A stretch of DNA of 64,000 nt, taken from JAAELZ01 sp965209105 (lineage in GTDB: Bacteria > Pseudomonadota > Gammaproteobacteria > Arenicellales > Poriferihabitantaceae). Position 1 is the stretch's first letter, and the number at the start of each line of letters is the position of its first letter. Of the stretch, positions 17,919-27,356 are shown piece by piece. The stretch is from the NCBI GenBank assembly GCA_965209105.1, contig CBDBQB010000033.1, positions 186,001 to 250,000 of the forward strand, in the 5' to 3' direction. A program made the position numbers and the translations under genes. The notes under the pieces are model-generated. The model was not told the origin of the DNA and made no database searches. It saw nothing but the letters and a program-made list of their open reading frames with translations.

Positions 17919-20900
17919 GGCTGCGTTCCCCCTGTTTATCGAAAAACACAGGGTCGGCTATCGTGACGATTTGCGTGCTGCCGTCCATCATCACGGCGCT
18001 TAATGTTTCGCCCATTCGGTTCAAACCGTCTTTTACGATCGCCATGGCGATTGATCGCTTAACATTGGGGCTGAAATAACTGGAGGTAACATGGCCGACC
18101 ATGGGCATCGGCGGCGCGGCGCGTGATTCCGACACCAGATGCGCGCCCTCAGGGATAACAAAATCAGGGTCGTGAGTTAATAAGCCCACCAACTGCTTAC
18201 GCCCCGCGCGTGCGGTGTCGCTGCGCGTTAAGGAGCGCTTGCCGATAAAATCTTTTTTCACTTTAGAAACGATCCAGCTCATGTTCAAATCATGCGGTGT
18301 AACCGAGCCATCGGTATCTTGCCCAACAATGATAAACCCCTTTTCTGCTCGGAGTACATGCATGGATTCGGTGCCATAGGGGCTTAAGTTATATTTTTCG
18401 CCCGCGTGTATGAGGGCTTCCCACACATGCAAGCCGTGGCGTGCTGGCACGTTGACCTCAAAGGCGAGCTCGCCGGTAAAACTAATCCGATATACGCGTG
18501 CTTCGACGCCCGCAATTCGAATTTCGCGCATCGACATAAAGGGGAAGGATTCTGTACTTAAATCCGCATCGGTGAGGGCTGATAATAAATCACGCGCCTG
18601 AGGGCCATTGATCGCCATCACCGCCCACTGCTCAGTGACGGAAGTGCAGTAGACTTGCCAATCCGGCCATTCGGTTTGCAACAATTCTTCCAGCCAGCCC
18701 ATGACACGCGCAGCGCCCCCGGTGGTGGTGGTCATATGAAAACGGTTGTCGCCCAAGCGCGTGGTGACCCCATCGTCAATCACCATGCCGTGCTCGTTTA
18801 GCATTAAGCCATAGCGACATTGATGAACGCCTAATTTTGACCAAGCGTTGGTGTAGACCATATTCAAAAATTTGGCCGCGTCTTTACCTTGAATATCAAT
18901 CTTACCGAGCGTGGTGGCGTCCAAAATTCCTACACTTGAACGCACCGCCAGACATTCCCGCTGGACGGCCTCGTGCAGGGTCTCATCGGCCTCGGGGAAA
19001 TATCGAGGTCGTTTCCAATCGCCGACGTCTTCATAAATCGCACCGTTGGTTTGGTGCCACGGCTCCATCGGGGAAGTTCGTGCTTGTAAAAACAATTCGC
19101 GGCGATTTTGCCCGACGATTGAACCAAAAGTAAGCGGTGTATAGGGTGGTCTGAAGGTGGTGGTGCCGATTTCAGAAATCGGTTTTTGCTCCAGTCCCGC
19201 CATGACTGTCAGCGCATTTACATTTGACGTTTTGCCTTGATCGGTTCCCATACCGGTGGTGGTGTATCGCTTTAGATGTTCAACTGATACATAACCTTCG
19301 CGTCTGGCCAATGAGATATCCGCCACGGTGGCGTCGTTGTGCAGTTCGTGAAAATGTTTTTTCTTGCCCTGTCCAATGGGGTGTTCACAGGGCAGAATCC
19401 ATACTGGACGCAAGTCGTGACAGTTAAAGATGTTTTGATCGCCTGCTGTGGGAGCGGAGCGAGTTTTCTTAGAATAAGCACAATCAGCCGCGGCATCAGT
19501 GCCGGCCTGAAAACCTTCTGTTAAACAGTCAGCCAAATCAAATGCCCCATTGCAACTCCCTGCCAATCTGGCTTCGGGTCTATTTATTTGGTCAGCGCGT
19601 GGCAAAAAACAATGGAGTTGTTCGTTATACGCGAGTTTGCCGCCCGCTTGACTATATAAATGTAAGGTTGGGCTCCAGCCACCCGAAACGGCGACTAGAT
19701 CCACGCCGAGTGTTTCAGGTTTGCTTGCCAGGCCGTCAGCCCTATGATTGAGTTTGGCCAAACTGATGTTCGTAATGCCTCTCTGATAGCCAATGCCCGT
19801 GATCGCGGTATTCGATAAAAGGGTAAAGCCATGTCCTTGCGCCAATGCTAAACATGCTGCGGGCACTTCGATGCGGATATCGAGCACGTAAACTTCGCCG
19901 CCCGCTTTGCTCGCATCGACGGCCAATGCATAGGCGGAGTTATTGTTGGTTTGGATGGCGATCTTACGTCCGGGCAATACTCCGAATTGGCGAAGGTAAC
20001 GATGCACGGCGCTGGCAAGCATGACGCCCGGACGGTCGTTATCGGCAAACACCAAGGGGCGTTCAATCGAGCCGGTGGCTAACACGACCTTCTCTGCGCG
20101 TATTTTCCACAGGCGCTCTCGGGGGATGTCGCTCGGCGCGTTGGGACCTAAATGGTTGGTGATTTGCTGATTGGCAACCAGAAAATTATGGTCGTAGTAA
20201 CCGGTGACGGTGGTGTGTTTGAGAACCTTTACGCTCGGGTTTTGTTCAATCGCTCGAACGGTCTTTTCTTTCCATTCAAGCGGCGTCAGCCCATCGATGG
20301 TTTGACTTTCGGTATGCAATGAGCCGCCTAACTGGGCTTGCTCTTCTAGCAATAAAACTTCAGCGCCCGTATCGCCCGCCGCCAACGCTGCTGCAAGGCC
20401 AGCAGGCCCTGCACCGACCACCAAAACATCGCAATAAATATGCTGATGATCATAGCGGCTAGGGTCGACGAGCGTTGGTGATTTGCCTAGGCCGGCGGAG
20501 TGTCGAATGACTTCCTCGTATTTCAGCCACAAAGATTTTGGCCACATAAAGGTTTTGTAGTAAAACCCGGAGGGTAGAAAGCGTGCAAAAAAGTTATTGA
20601 TTGCACCGATATCAAAATTGACCGACGGCCAACAGTTTTGGCTGCGCGCGACTAAATCCTCATAAAGCAATATCTCGGTGGCGCGAACATTGGGCAAGGT
20701 GTGCGCCCCTTCTTCGAGCTGAACCAGTGCATTGGGCTCTTCAGAGCCTGCGCTAAAGATGCCGCGGGGGCGGTGATATTTAAAACTGCGCGCGACGACT
20801 TTTACCCCATTGGCCAGCAGCGCCGAAGCAAGTGTGTCGCCTTGATAGCCCGTGTAGGCTTTGTCGTCATAGTGAAAATGTATGGGCTGGCTGCGATCAA

Positions 20901-20937
20901 TTGAGCCGCCTTGTTCAAGCCGAAAAGCTTGTGTCAT
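17911..20937 (-). CDS. soxA: Sarcosine oxidase alpha subunit
   Basis: The large subunit (1008 residues, family length). With the beta subunit it oxidises sarcosine to glycine, passing the one-carbon unit to tetrahydrofolate and making H2O2. The N-terminal ferredoxin-like part (20-75) is followed by a dinucleotide-binding site VLVVGAGPAGLAAALAAG (from 171), and the last 400 residues are a GcvT aminomethyltransferase domain (WKRPRYFPE, TTLGKIDIQGKDAAKFLN). Its start overlaps the soxD stop by 4 nt. Nearby creatinase and dimethylglycine dehydrogenase could both supply sarcosine. Confidence 0.97.
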   Translation of the reverse strand: MTQAFRLEQGGSIDRSQPIHFHYDDKAYTGYQGDTLASALLANGVKVVARSFKYHRPRGIFSAGSEEPNALVQLEEGAHTLPNVRATEILLYEDLVARSQNCWPSVNFDIGAINNFFARFLPSGFYYKTFMWPKSLWLKYEEVIRHSAGLGKSPTLVDPSRYDHQHIYCDVLVVGAGPAGLAAALAAGDTGAEVLLLEEQAQLGGSLHTESQTIDGLTPLEWKEKTVRAIEQNPSVKVLKHTTVTGYYDHNFLVANQQITNHLGPNAPSDIPRERLWKIRAEKVVLATGSIERPLVFADNDRPGVMLASAVHRYLRQFGVLPGRKIAIQTNNNSAYALAVDASKAGGEVYVLDIRIEVPAACLALAQGHGFTLLSNTAITGIGYQRGITNISLAKLNHRADGLASKPETLGVDLVAVSGGWSPTLHLYSQAGGKLAYNEQLHCFLPRADQINRPEARLAGSCNGAFDLADCLTEGFQAGTDAAADCAYSKKTRSAPTAGDQNIFNCHDLRPVWILPCEHPIGQGKKKHFHELHNDATVADISLARREGYVSVEHLKRYTTTGMGTDQGKTSNVNALTVMAGLEQKPISEIGTTTFRPPYTPLTFGSIVGQNRRELFLQARTSPMEPWHQTNGAIYEDVGDWKRPRYFPEADETLHEAVQRECLAVRSSVGILDATTLGKIDIQGKDAAKFLNMVYTNAWSKLGVHQCRYGLMLNEHGMVIDDGVTTRLGDNRFHMTTTTGGAARVMGWLEELLQTEWPDWQVYCTSVTEQWAVMAINGPQARDLLSALTDADLSTESFPFMSMREIRIAGVEARVYRISFTGELAFEVNVPARHGLHVWEALIHAGEKYNLSPYGTESMHVLRAEKGFIIVGQDTDGSVTPHDLNMSWIVSKVKKDFIGKRSLTRSDTARAGRKQLVGLLTHDPDFVIPEGAHLVSESRAAPPMPMVGHVTSSYFSPNVKRSIAMAIVKDGLNRMGETLSAVMMDGSTQIVTIADPVFFDKQGERSRG

Positions 20938-21230
20938 GATGGCTCGACCCCTGGCGTGACGTCCGGCGCGGATTCGCCGGGCTTATAACTGGCATAAAAC
21001 TCGTTACTGGCAGTGTTGCGGGCAATGTTAAACCAGCGACGACAGCCGTGGGTATGTACCCAGCGTTCAAAATGTAAACCCTTTGGGTTATGGCGAAAGA
21101 AGATGTAATCGCCCCATTGCTCGTCTGTCAGCGAAGCGGGGTTTTCCGGGCGTGCAATGTGTGCCTCGCCATGGGCTGAAAACTCTGCTTGATCACGCTT
21201 TCCGCACCATGGGCATTCAATGATATACAT
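20934..21230 (-). CDS. soxD: Sarcosine oxidase delta subunit
   Basis: A 98-residue zinc-binding subunit of heterotetrameric sarcosine oxidase. The CPWCG pair at the N-terminus and the HTHGCRRWFN segment supply the usual zinc ligands. Length and motif order match the family. It sits between soxB and soxA, 11 nt after soxB, and overlaps soxA by 4 nt. Confidence 0.95.
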   Translation of the reverse strand: MYIIECPWCGKRDQAEFSAHGEAHIARPENPASLTDEQWGDYIFFRHNPKGLHFERWVHTHGCRRWFNIARNTASNEFYASYKPGESAPDVTPGVEPS

Positions 21231-21241
21231 GGCGCAAGCTT

Positions 21242-22489
21242 CTAGTGAGCCACGGCAGCCGCTGCACCTTCGTCGATCAGCGCGCCGGAATGAAAGCGGT
21301 CGATGGAAAAGGGTGCAGCGATGGGGTGCATTTCGCCTTTGGCGATGGAATGCGCGAACACATGACCCGATCCCGGTGTGGCCTTAAACCCACCGGTTCC
21401 CCAGCCACAGTTAAAAAATAGATTCTTGACCGGCGTTTTTGACAAGATCGGTGAGCGATCCACCGTGACATCCACAATTCCGCCCCATTGCCGTAGCATT
21501 TTCAGGCGAGAGAATATCGGGTACAGCTCAACAATCGCGCCGATGGTGTCTTCGATGACGTTAAAGCCGCCGGATTGGGTGTAAGAGGTATAGCTGTCAG
21601 AGCTTGCGCCAATGACGAGCTCGCCCTTATCCGACTGGCTAATATAGGCATGCACGCCGTTCGACATCACCACGCAATCAATGATGGGCTTGACGGGCTC
21701 GGAAACCATTGCTTGCAGCGGAAAGGATTCTATCGGTAACCTAAATCCGGCCATTTGTGCCAGTACGCTACAATGACCGGCAGTCACAACCCCAACTTTA
21801 TTGGCGCCAATATTCCCTAGGCTAGTTTGCACCCCCTTAACCTCACCATCGCGAATATCAAAGCCGGTAACTTCGCAGTTTTGAATGATGTCAACGCCGA
21901 GCGCATCAGCGGCTCGGGCATAGCCCCAAGCCACGGCGTCATGCCGAGCGGTGCCGCCGCGTTTTTGCAAGATACCGCCCATCACGGGGTAGCGACAGTC
22001 TAGTTCTATAAAGGGCACCATTTTTTGAATTTGCGTGGGCGTGACAAACTCCGCGTCTATCCCATTCAAATAATTGGAATGGCCCCGGCGACTGATTTCC
22101 TGCATGTCATGGACGCTATGTGCAAGGTGTAATAGTCCGCGAGGAGAGTACATCACGTTATAGTTGAGTGCCTGACTCAAATCACTCCACAGACCCATCG
22201 CGTGGTCGTACATCGCCGCGGACTCATCCCACAAATAGTTTGAGCGAACAATGGTGGTGTTTCGCCCGGTATTGCCGCCGCCGATCCAGCCCTTTTCTAA
22301 AATGGCAACCTTATGAATCCCGCACTCCTTGGCTAAATAGTAGGCGGTTGCAAGGCCATGGCCACCACCGCCAACGATGATCACATCATATTTTTTCTGC
22401 GGTGTCGGGCTACGCCAAGCGCGCTGCCAATTCTGATGATTGGACAATGCATTTCTTGCGAGGCTGAATATCGAGTATTTGTTTTGCAC
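21242..22489 (-). CDS. soxB: Sarcosine oxidase beta subunit
   Basis: The flavin subunit where sarcosine is oxidised. Its 415 residues show the FAD motif VIIVGGGGHGLATAYYLA (about 37-54) and His183 in GGTARHDAVAWGYARAAD, the position of the covalently attached FMN in this family. The conserved end CGWGTGGFKATPGSG is present. It is the first gene of soxBDAG and is divergent from the ABC transporter operon, with about 210 nt between them for shared control. Confidence 0.96.
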   Translation of the reverse strand: MQNKYSIFSLARNALSNHQNWQRAWRSPTPQKKYDVIIVGGGGHGLATAYYLAKECGIHKVAILEKGWIGGGNTGRNTTIVRSNYLWDESAAMYDHAMGLWSDLSQALNYNVMYSPRGLLHLAHSVHDMQEISRRGHSNYLNGIDAEFVTPTQIQKMVPFIELDCRYPVMGGILQKRGGTARHDAVAWGYARAADALGVDIIQNCEVTGFDIRDGEVKGVQTSLGNIGANKVGVVTAGHCSVLAQMAGFRLPIESFPLQAMVSEPVKPIIDCVVMSNGVHAYISQSDKGELVIGASSDSYTSYTQSGGFNVIEDTIGAIVELYPIFSRLKMLRQWGGIVDVTVDRSPILSKTPVKNLFFNCGWGTGGFKATPGSGHVFAHSIAKGEMHPIAAPFSIDRFHSGALIDEGAAAAVAH

Positions 22490-22702
22490 TTCTTTGGGGT
22501 GAAATTTCAGAAGAAAAGTTTTAGGGTTAAGCTCAGTCGGCGGATGCTAGCATATTCAAATACAGGCACAACATTCCCATTGTCGCGAAGACGATGTCCT
22601 CAGTCGCAGATACGACACTGCATCAAAAGTATAAGCCTCTGCTGTTGACTTCAATTTTTTGATGCGTTACGGTTTGCGTCGATGTTCAAAATACAATAAC
22701 GC

Positions 22703-23803
22703 ATGCCTACACCGGCGAACGATATTCTGGTTCGTTTCGAAAATGTTCAGAAAAGTTATGACGGCGAGATTCTGGTCGTCAAAGACTTCAATCTGGACAT
22801 GGAACGAGGAGAGTTTTTAACCATGCTGGGCCCATCGGGTTCTGGCAAGACCACTTGTTTGATGATGCTTGCGGGCTTTGAGCCGGCAACAAATGGCGAG
22901 ATTTATTTGGCAGGGGAGCCCATCAATCGTGTGCCACCTCACAAGCGCGGTATTGGCATGGTATTCCAAAACTATGCTTTATTCCCCCACATGACGGTGG
23001 GTGAAAACCTAGCCTTTCCGCTGGAAGTGCGCGGAATGGGTAAAACTGAGCGTGACGAGAAAGTTAAGCGCGCGCTGGATATGGTGCGCTTGGGCGAATT
23101 CGCAGATCGTCGGCCCGGCCAATTATCAGGCGGTCAAGCTCAGCGTGTGGCGGTTGCACGCGCATTGGTTTTTGATCCTGATGTGGTGCTGATGGATGAA
23201 CCGCTGGGTGCTCTGGATAAAAATCTTCGTGAGCAGATGCAATACGAGATCAAACATATCCACGAAAATCTTGAAGTGACGGTCATGTACGTCACCCATG
23301 ACCAAAGCGAAGCGCTAACGATGTCTGATCGCGTTGCCGTCTTTGACGATGGCGTGGTGCAACAACTCGCGCCGCCTGACGAACTATATGAAGCACCCGA
23401 CAATGCCTTTGTGGCCGACTTTATTGGTGATAATAATCGTTTGTTAGGGACGGTGATTAGCGCCGAAGCCGATACTTGCCGAGTCCGCACGGACGATGGC
23501 AGTGAAATCATCGCCAAACAAGTCAATATTGCGGGCGTTGACCAGCGGGCGACCCTTTCCCTGCGTCCTGAACGCGTGGCGGTTAATCCAGCTGAAAACC
23601 AGTTTGAGAACAATTTTGAGGCTAAAGCCCTAGAACTTATTTATTTGGGCGACCATATCCGAACGCGCATGGAAGTGTGCGGACATCAGGATTTCGTCGT
23701 CAAAATCCCCAATTCCGCGCTCCATGCTCAACTTAAAGAGGGTGATACCGTTCAACTCGGTTGGAACGTAGATGATTGTCGTGCCCTGGATCCGACTGAC
23801 TAG
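22703..23803 (+). CDS. ABC transporter ATP-binding protein (polyamine/opine type)
   Basis: The ATPase of a PotABCD-like importer, 366 residues. Walker A GPSGSGKT (43-50), Q-loop FQNYALFPHMTV, signature LSGGQAQR, Walker B VVLMDEPLGALD and switch His in VTHDQSEAL are all intact. A C-terminal TOBE-type domain (about 240-366) follows. It leads an operon with a binding protein and two permeases. Given the adjacent sarcosine oxidase, the cargo may be a methylated amine such as creatine or betaine, but that is inference. Confidence 0.93.
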   Translation: MPTPANDILVRFENVQKSYDGEILVVKDFNLDMERGEFLTMLGPSGSGKTTCLMMLAGFEPATNGEIYLAGEPINRVPPHKRGIGMVFQNYALFPHMTVGENLAFPLEVRGMGKTERDEKVKRALDMVRLGEFADRRPGQLSGGQAQRVAVARALVFDPDVVLMDEPLGALDKNLREQMQYEIKHIHENLEVTVMYVTHDQSEALTMSDRVAVFDDGVVQQLAPPDELYEAPDNAFVADFIGDNNRLLGTVISAEADTCRVRTDDGSEIIAKQVNIAGVDQRATLSLRPERVAVNPAENQFENNFEAKALELIYLGDHIRTRMEVCGHQDFVVKIPNSALHAQLKEGDTVQLGWNVDDCRALDPTD

Positions 23804-23899
23804 ACGTAAATGTATTCTTGGGCGGGCAAATTGTGCGAGCCGTCAGTAAATAAAGCTGGCGTTATGATTTTAATATCACTTTAGGTGAGGAGAAATGAA

Positions 23900-25006
23900 A
23901 TGAAAAAAGTTTTTAAACAAACCCTGTTAGTGTCTGCAATGACGGTTGTTACTGCAGGTATCTCGACCGCATCAGCGGAAACAGAAATGGTGGTGGTTTC
24001 TTGGGGCGGTGCGTATACCGCCAGTCAACAAAAGGCCTACCATGATCCTTATATGGCGGCAAACCCAGATATAAAAATTATCAATGATGATTCATCTGCT
24101 GAAGGCGCTGCGAAGATTCGTGCACAAGCAGAAGCGGGCAATACTTCTTGGGACTTGGTTGATATTTTGCCAGGCGATGCGATTGCGCTATGTGATGAAG
24201 GGCTGATAGAAGAAATCAACCCCGAAACCGATCTTGCGGCAGCGCCAGACGGGACGTCTGCAGCGGATGATTTTGGGGATTCGCTTGTTTCTCCCTGCTT
24301 TGTTCCACAGATTATCTACTCAACCACCCTAGGCTATCGGACTGACAATGTCGGCAGCACGCCCCCTTCAAGCATCGGTGATCTATTTGACCTTGCAAAA
24401 TATCCAGGCAAGCGTGCTCTAGAACGCAAGCCGGCGGCAAACGTGGAATGGGCCTTGATCGCAGACGGGGTTGATCCTGCGACTGTCTACGACGTATTGA
24501 GTACGCCAGAAGGTGTTGAACGCGCGTTTGCCAAACTTGATACGATCAAAGATCAGGTTATTTGGTGGACCAAGGGCGCACAACCCGGCCAACTCTTAGC
24601 AGATGGAGAAGTGGTCATGGCGTCGGCGTATAACGGCCGATTGTTTTCCGCTATCGTTGAGAACAACCAACCCGTGGGTATGCTGTGGGATTATCAAGTC
24701 TTTGAGCTCGATGGCTGGGCGATTCCCACCGGTGCGCCGCACAAGGCAGAGGCGATGAAATTCCTCAAGTTCGCAACCGATACACAGCGTTTAGCAGATC
24801 AAGCGAAGTACATATCTTATGGTCCAGCGCGCTCTTCTTCCGCAGCGCTAGTCGGTAAGCATGCAGAGCTTGGCATCGACATGGGCCCTCATATGCCGAC
24901 TGCACCGGAAAATGCCAAAAACGTTATTCTTAAAGACGTACTTTGGTGGGCAGACAACAAGGACGAGTTGACTGAGCGCTTTGAATCGTGGCTGGCTAAG
25001 TCATAG
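23900..25006 (+). CDS. Periplasmic solute-binding protein of the ABC importer
   Basis: A PotD/PotF-like binding protein. The signal peptide (MKKVFKQTLL...STASA) is cleaved before ETEMVVVSWGGAY. The following WGGAYTASQQKAYHDPYMAANP is typical of this family. Residues WALIAD, VIWWTKGAQPGQLLADGEV and GWAIPTGAPHKAEAMKF are conserved landmarks. The ATG at 23900 is chosen because AGGTGAGGAG lies seven bases upstream. Ligand not known. Confidence 0.92.
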   Translation: MKKVFKQTLLVSAMTVVTAGISTASAETEMVVVSWGGAYTASQQKAYHDPYMAANPDIKIINDDSSAEGAAKIRAQAEAGNTSWDLVDILPGDAIALCDEGLIEEINPETDLAAAPDGTSAADDFGDSLVSPCFVPQIIYSTTLGYRTDNVGSTPPSSIGDLFDLAKYPGKRALERKPAANVEWALIADGVDPATVYDVLSTPEGVERAFAKLDTIKDQVIWWTKGAQPGQLLADGEVVMASAYNGRLFSAIVENNQPVGMLWDYQVFELDGWAIPTGAPHKAEAMKFLKFATDTQRLADQAKYISYGPARSSSAALVGKHAELGIDMGPHMPTAPENAKNVILKDVLWWADNKDELTERFESWLAKS

Positions 25007-25016
25007 GCTAGCGATG

Positions 25017-25092
25017 TTGAGCCGGGATGTTCCCGGCTCAATTTCAATGACTTAAACGCAGCGCAAATGTTTAAGCAATTGAAATTGAGCTG
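25017..25092 (+). promoter_or_regulatory. Two overlapping, mutually exclusive hairpins in the ABC operon
   Basis: Directly after the binding-protein stop is a perfect 11-bp hairpin with a 3-nt loop (25017-25027 with 25031-25041). Its right arm overlaps the left arm of a second, longer hairpin: 25034-25048 pairs with 25078-25092 (one G-U), with a further perfect 7-bp stem inside (25051-25057 with 25069-25075). Both cannot form at once. No T-run follows. It probably tunes the ratio of binding protein to permease by RNA stability or attenuation. Confidence 0.75.
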
Positions 25093-25202
25093 TGAAATGA
25101 TGAAATACGTAATGTGTCTTAACATGGGCGTGTATATATTGAGCTTCAAAGCATTCTCGATACACCTCACCTATCTCAAAGAGGCAAGCCATTAAGAGTG
25201 TC

Positions 25203-26474
25203 ATGACGGACATAAAACCAAACGCCAATTTGCTCGGTGCAAAAGAAGCTGCCTTATTAAAGAGCAGCCTGCAACGCTCTTTGCGAAAACGAAGAAATAC
25301 TGCACTTTTATTGGTGGCGCCTTTGTTTGTGTTTGTGGTGCTCACTTTTCTAATCCCGATTTTCGATATGCTGTGGCGCAGTGTTGACAATAAAATCACC
25401 CAAGAAACTTTGCCGAGAACCGTTCAGCAGTTGGCTGCATGGGATGACACCACCGGCGAGTTGCCCGATGAGCCTGTTTTTAGGGCCTTTGTCGAAGACG
25501 GCAAGGAAATTGGTAAAGCGATCAATCGCCTTGGAAAGCGCCTCAATTACGAACGATCCGGGATGTCGAGTTTGTTTCGTAAAAGTGCGCGAAATCTACG
25601 CAACGTTGATCTTGAACAAGACATCCCTTCGTACAAGGAATTGGTGCTCGAGATGGATAAAAAGTGGCGGAATGTCGAAGTATGGCGGCTGATTAAAAGA
25701 GAAAGCGGCAGCAAAACCGCGTCGTATTACTACTCCGCCTTTGACGCTGAAATGGGGCCGGACGGCGTGCAGTTCAAACCTGAGACCCATCAAATTTATT
25801 TGAAACTATTTGGCCGCACGATGTGGTTGGCCACCTTGATCACGGTGCTTACTTTGCTATTGGGTTATCCGATCGCCTACTTGTTGGCGACGCTAAAAAC
25901 GCGAACCAGTAACTTGTTAATGATACTGGTGCTATTACCTTTTTGGACTTCCTTGCTCGTTCGAACCAGTGCCTGGATTGCCCTGCTGCAAAAAGAAGGT
26001 GTGATCAATGATTTTCTAGTGGGCTTGAGTATCATTAGCGACGAAAATCGTTTGTCGATGATCCACAATCAAACGGGCACCATTATCGCGATGACCCATA
26101 TATTACTGCCCTTTATGATATTGCCTTTGTTCAGTGTCATGAAAACCATTCCACCGAGCTATGTGCGTGCAGCGCGCTCGATGGGGGCGTCATCATTCAC
26201 TGCCTTTCGCAGAATATATTTTCCGAATACCGTTGCGGGGATCGGCGCGGGCGGGATTTTGGTGTTCATACTCTCCATCGGTTTTTATATCACCCCCGCT
26301 TTGGTGGGTGGAACAAAAGGTGCGATGATCAGCAACTTTATTGCCCATCATATATCCAATTCGCTCAATTGGGGGCTGGCGGCGGCGCTGGGAACCATAT
26401 TGTTGTTATTGGTTCTGGCGCTTTATATTCTGTACGACAAAATTGTCGGCATTGACAACATGAAATTCGGATAG
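25203..26474 (+). CDS. ABC transporter permease (PotB-like)
   Basis: An inner-membrane permease of 423 residues. The first helix (LLLVAPLFVFVVLTFLIPIFDML) is followed by a long soluble insert of about 140 residues before the remaining helices, a layout found in some spermidine/opine-type permeases. The EAA loop that contacts the ATPase is visible at YVRAARSMGASSFTAFRRIYFP. It starts 196 nt after the binding protein, beyond the overlapping hairpins. Confidence 0.92.
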   Translation: MTDIKPNANLLGAKEAALLKSSLQRSLRKRRNTALLLVAPLFVFVVLTFLIPIFDMLWRSVDNKITQETLPRTVQQLAAWDDTTGELPDEPVFRAFVEDGKEIGKAINRLGKRLNYERSGMSSLFRKSARNLRNVDLEQDIPSYKELVLEMDKKWRNVEVWRLIKRESGSKTASYYYSAFDAEMGPDGVQFKPETHQIYLKLFGRTMWLATLITVLTLLLGYPIAYLLATLKTRTSNLLMILVLLPFWTSLLVRTSAWIALLQKEGVINDFLVGLSIISDENRLSMIHNQTGTIIAMTHILLPFMILPLFSVMKTIPPSYVRAARSMGASSFTAFRRIYFPNTVAGIGAGGILVFILSIGFYITPALVGGTKGAMISNFIAHHISNSLNWGLAAALGTILLLLVLALYILYDKIVGIDNMKFG

Positions 26475-26481
26475 CGATACG

Positions 26482-27333
26482 ATGGCACTGCCCCTACATG
26501 CAACCACGGGAGAGCGAATTTGGCATTACAGCTTTTTGCTAATCTGCGTGCTGATCTTTCTATTCTTGATCGTTCCCATATTGGTCATTATTCCGCTTTC
26601 ATTCAATGCACAGCCCTATTTTTCATTTACACCTGAAATGCTGTCGTTTGATCCCAAGGGTTACTCCACCAAGTGGTACCAAGACTTTTTCACCAGTGCA
26701 AGCTGGCAACAAGCCGTTAAAAATTCCTTGGTCATTGCCTTTTTCTCGACCTTGATTGCTACGTTTTTAGGCACCTTAGCAGCCTTGGGTTTAAGCCAAA
26801 AAGAATTTCCGTGGAAAACCACGATCATGGGTATTTTGATTTCGCCGATGGTGGTACCGCTGATTATATCTGCAGCAGGGATGTTCTTTTTTTACTCCAG
26901 GATCGGATTACAGGGTACTCATATCGGCGTGATTCTTGCGCATGCCGCCTTGGCAACCCCATTTGTAGTAATCACCGTCACGGCGACCTTGGTCGGCTTT
27001 GATCACAGCCTAACACGCGCGGCCGCGAGCTTGGGCGCTTCTCCTACGCGTACGTTTTTTCAAATTACCGTGCCGTTGATCACGCCGGGGGTCATCTCAG
27101 GCGCCCTGTTTGCGTTTATTACCTCCTTTGATGAAGTGGTGGTGGTGCTATTTGTAGGTAATGTGAATCAACGTACAATTCCATGGGCGATGTTTTCGGG
27201 CATTCGCGAGCAAATTAGCCCCACCATCTTGGCGGTGGCGACGATCCTGATTAGCTTTTCAATCCTATTATTGTTTATGGTTGAGGTTTTGCGTCGACGC
27301 AACGAGCGCTTACGAGGCTTGTCCCCAGGATAG
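26482..27333 (+). CDS. ABC transporter permease (PotC-like)
   Basis: The second permease, 283 residues with six hydrophobic helices. The EAA loop is LTRAAASLGASPTRTFFQITVPLITPG, followed by SGALFAFITSFDEVVVVLFVG, a hallmark of PotC-type permeases. It starts 7 nt after the first permease gene, so the two are surely co-transcribed. Confidence 0.93.
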   Translation: MALPLHATTGERIWHYSFLLICVLIFLFLIVPILVIIPLSFNAQPYFSFTPEMLSFDPKGYSTKWYQDFFTSASWQQAVKNSLVIAFFSTLIATFLGTLAALGLSQKEFPWKTTIMGILISPMVVPLIISAAGMFFFYSRIGLQGTHIGVILAHAALATPFVVITVTATLVGFDHSLTRAAASLGASPTRTFFQITVPLITPGVISGALFAFITSFDEVVVVLFVGNVNQRTIPWAMFSGIREQISPTILAVATILISFSILLLFMVEVLRRRNERLRGLSPG

Positions 27334-27356
27334 ACTGACTAGAAAACGAGCCGAAT

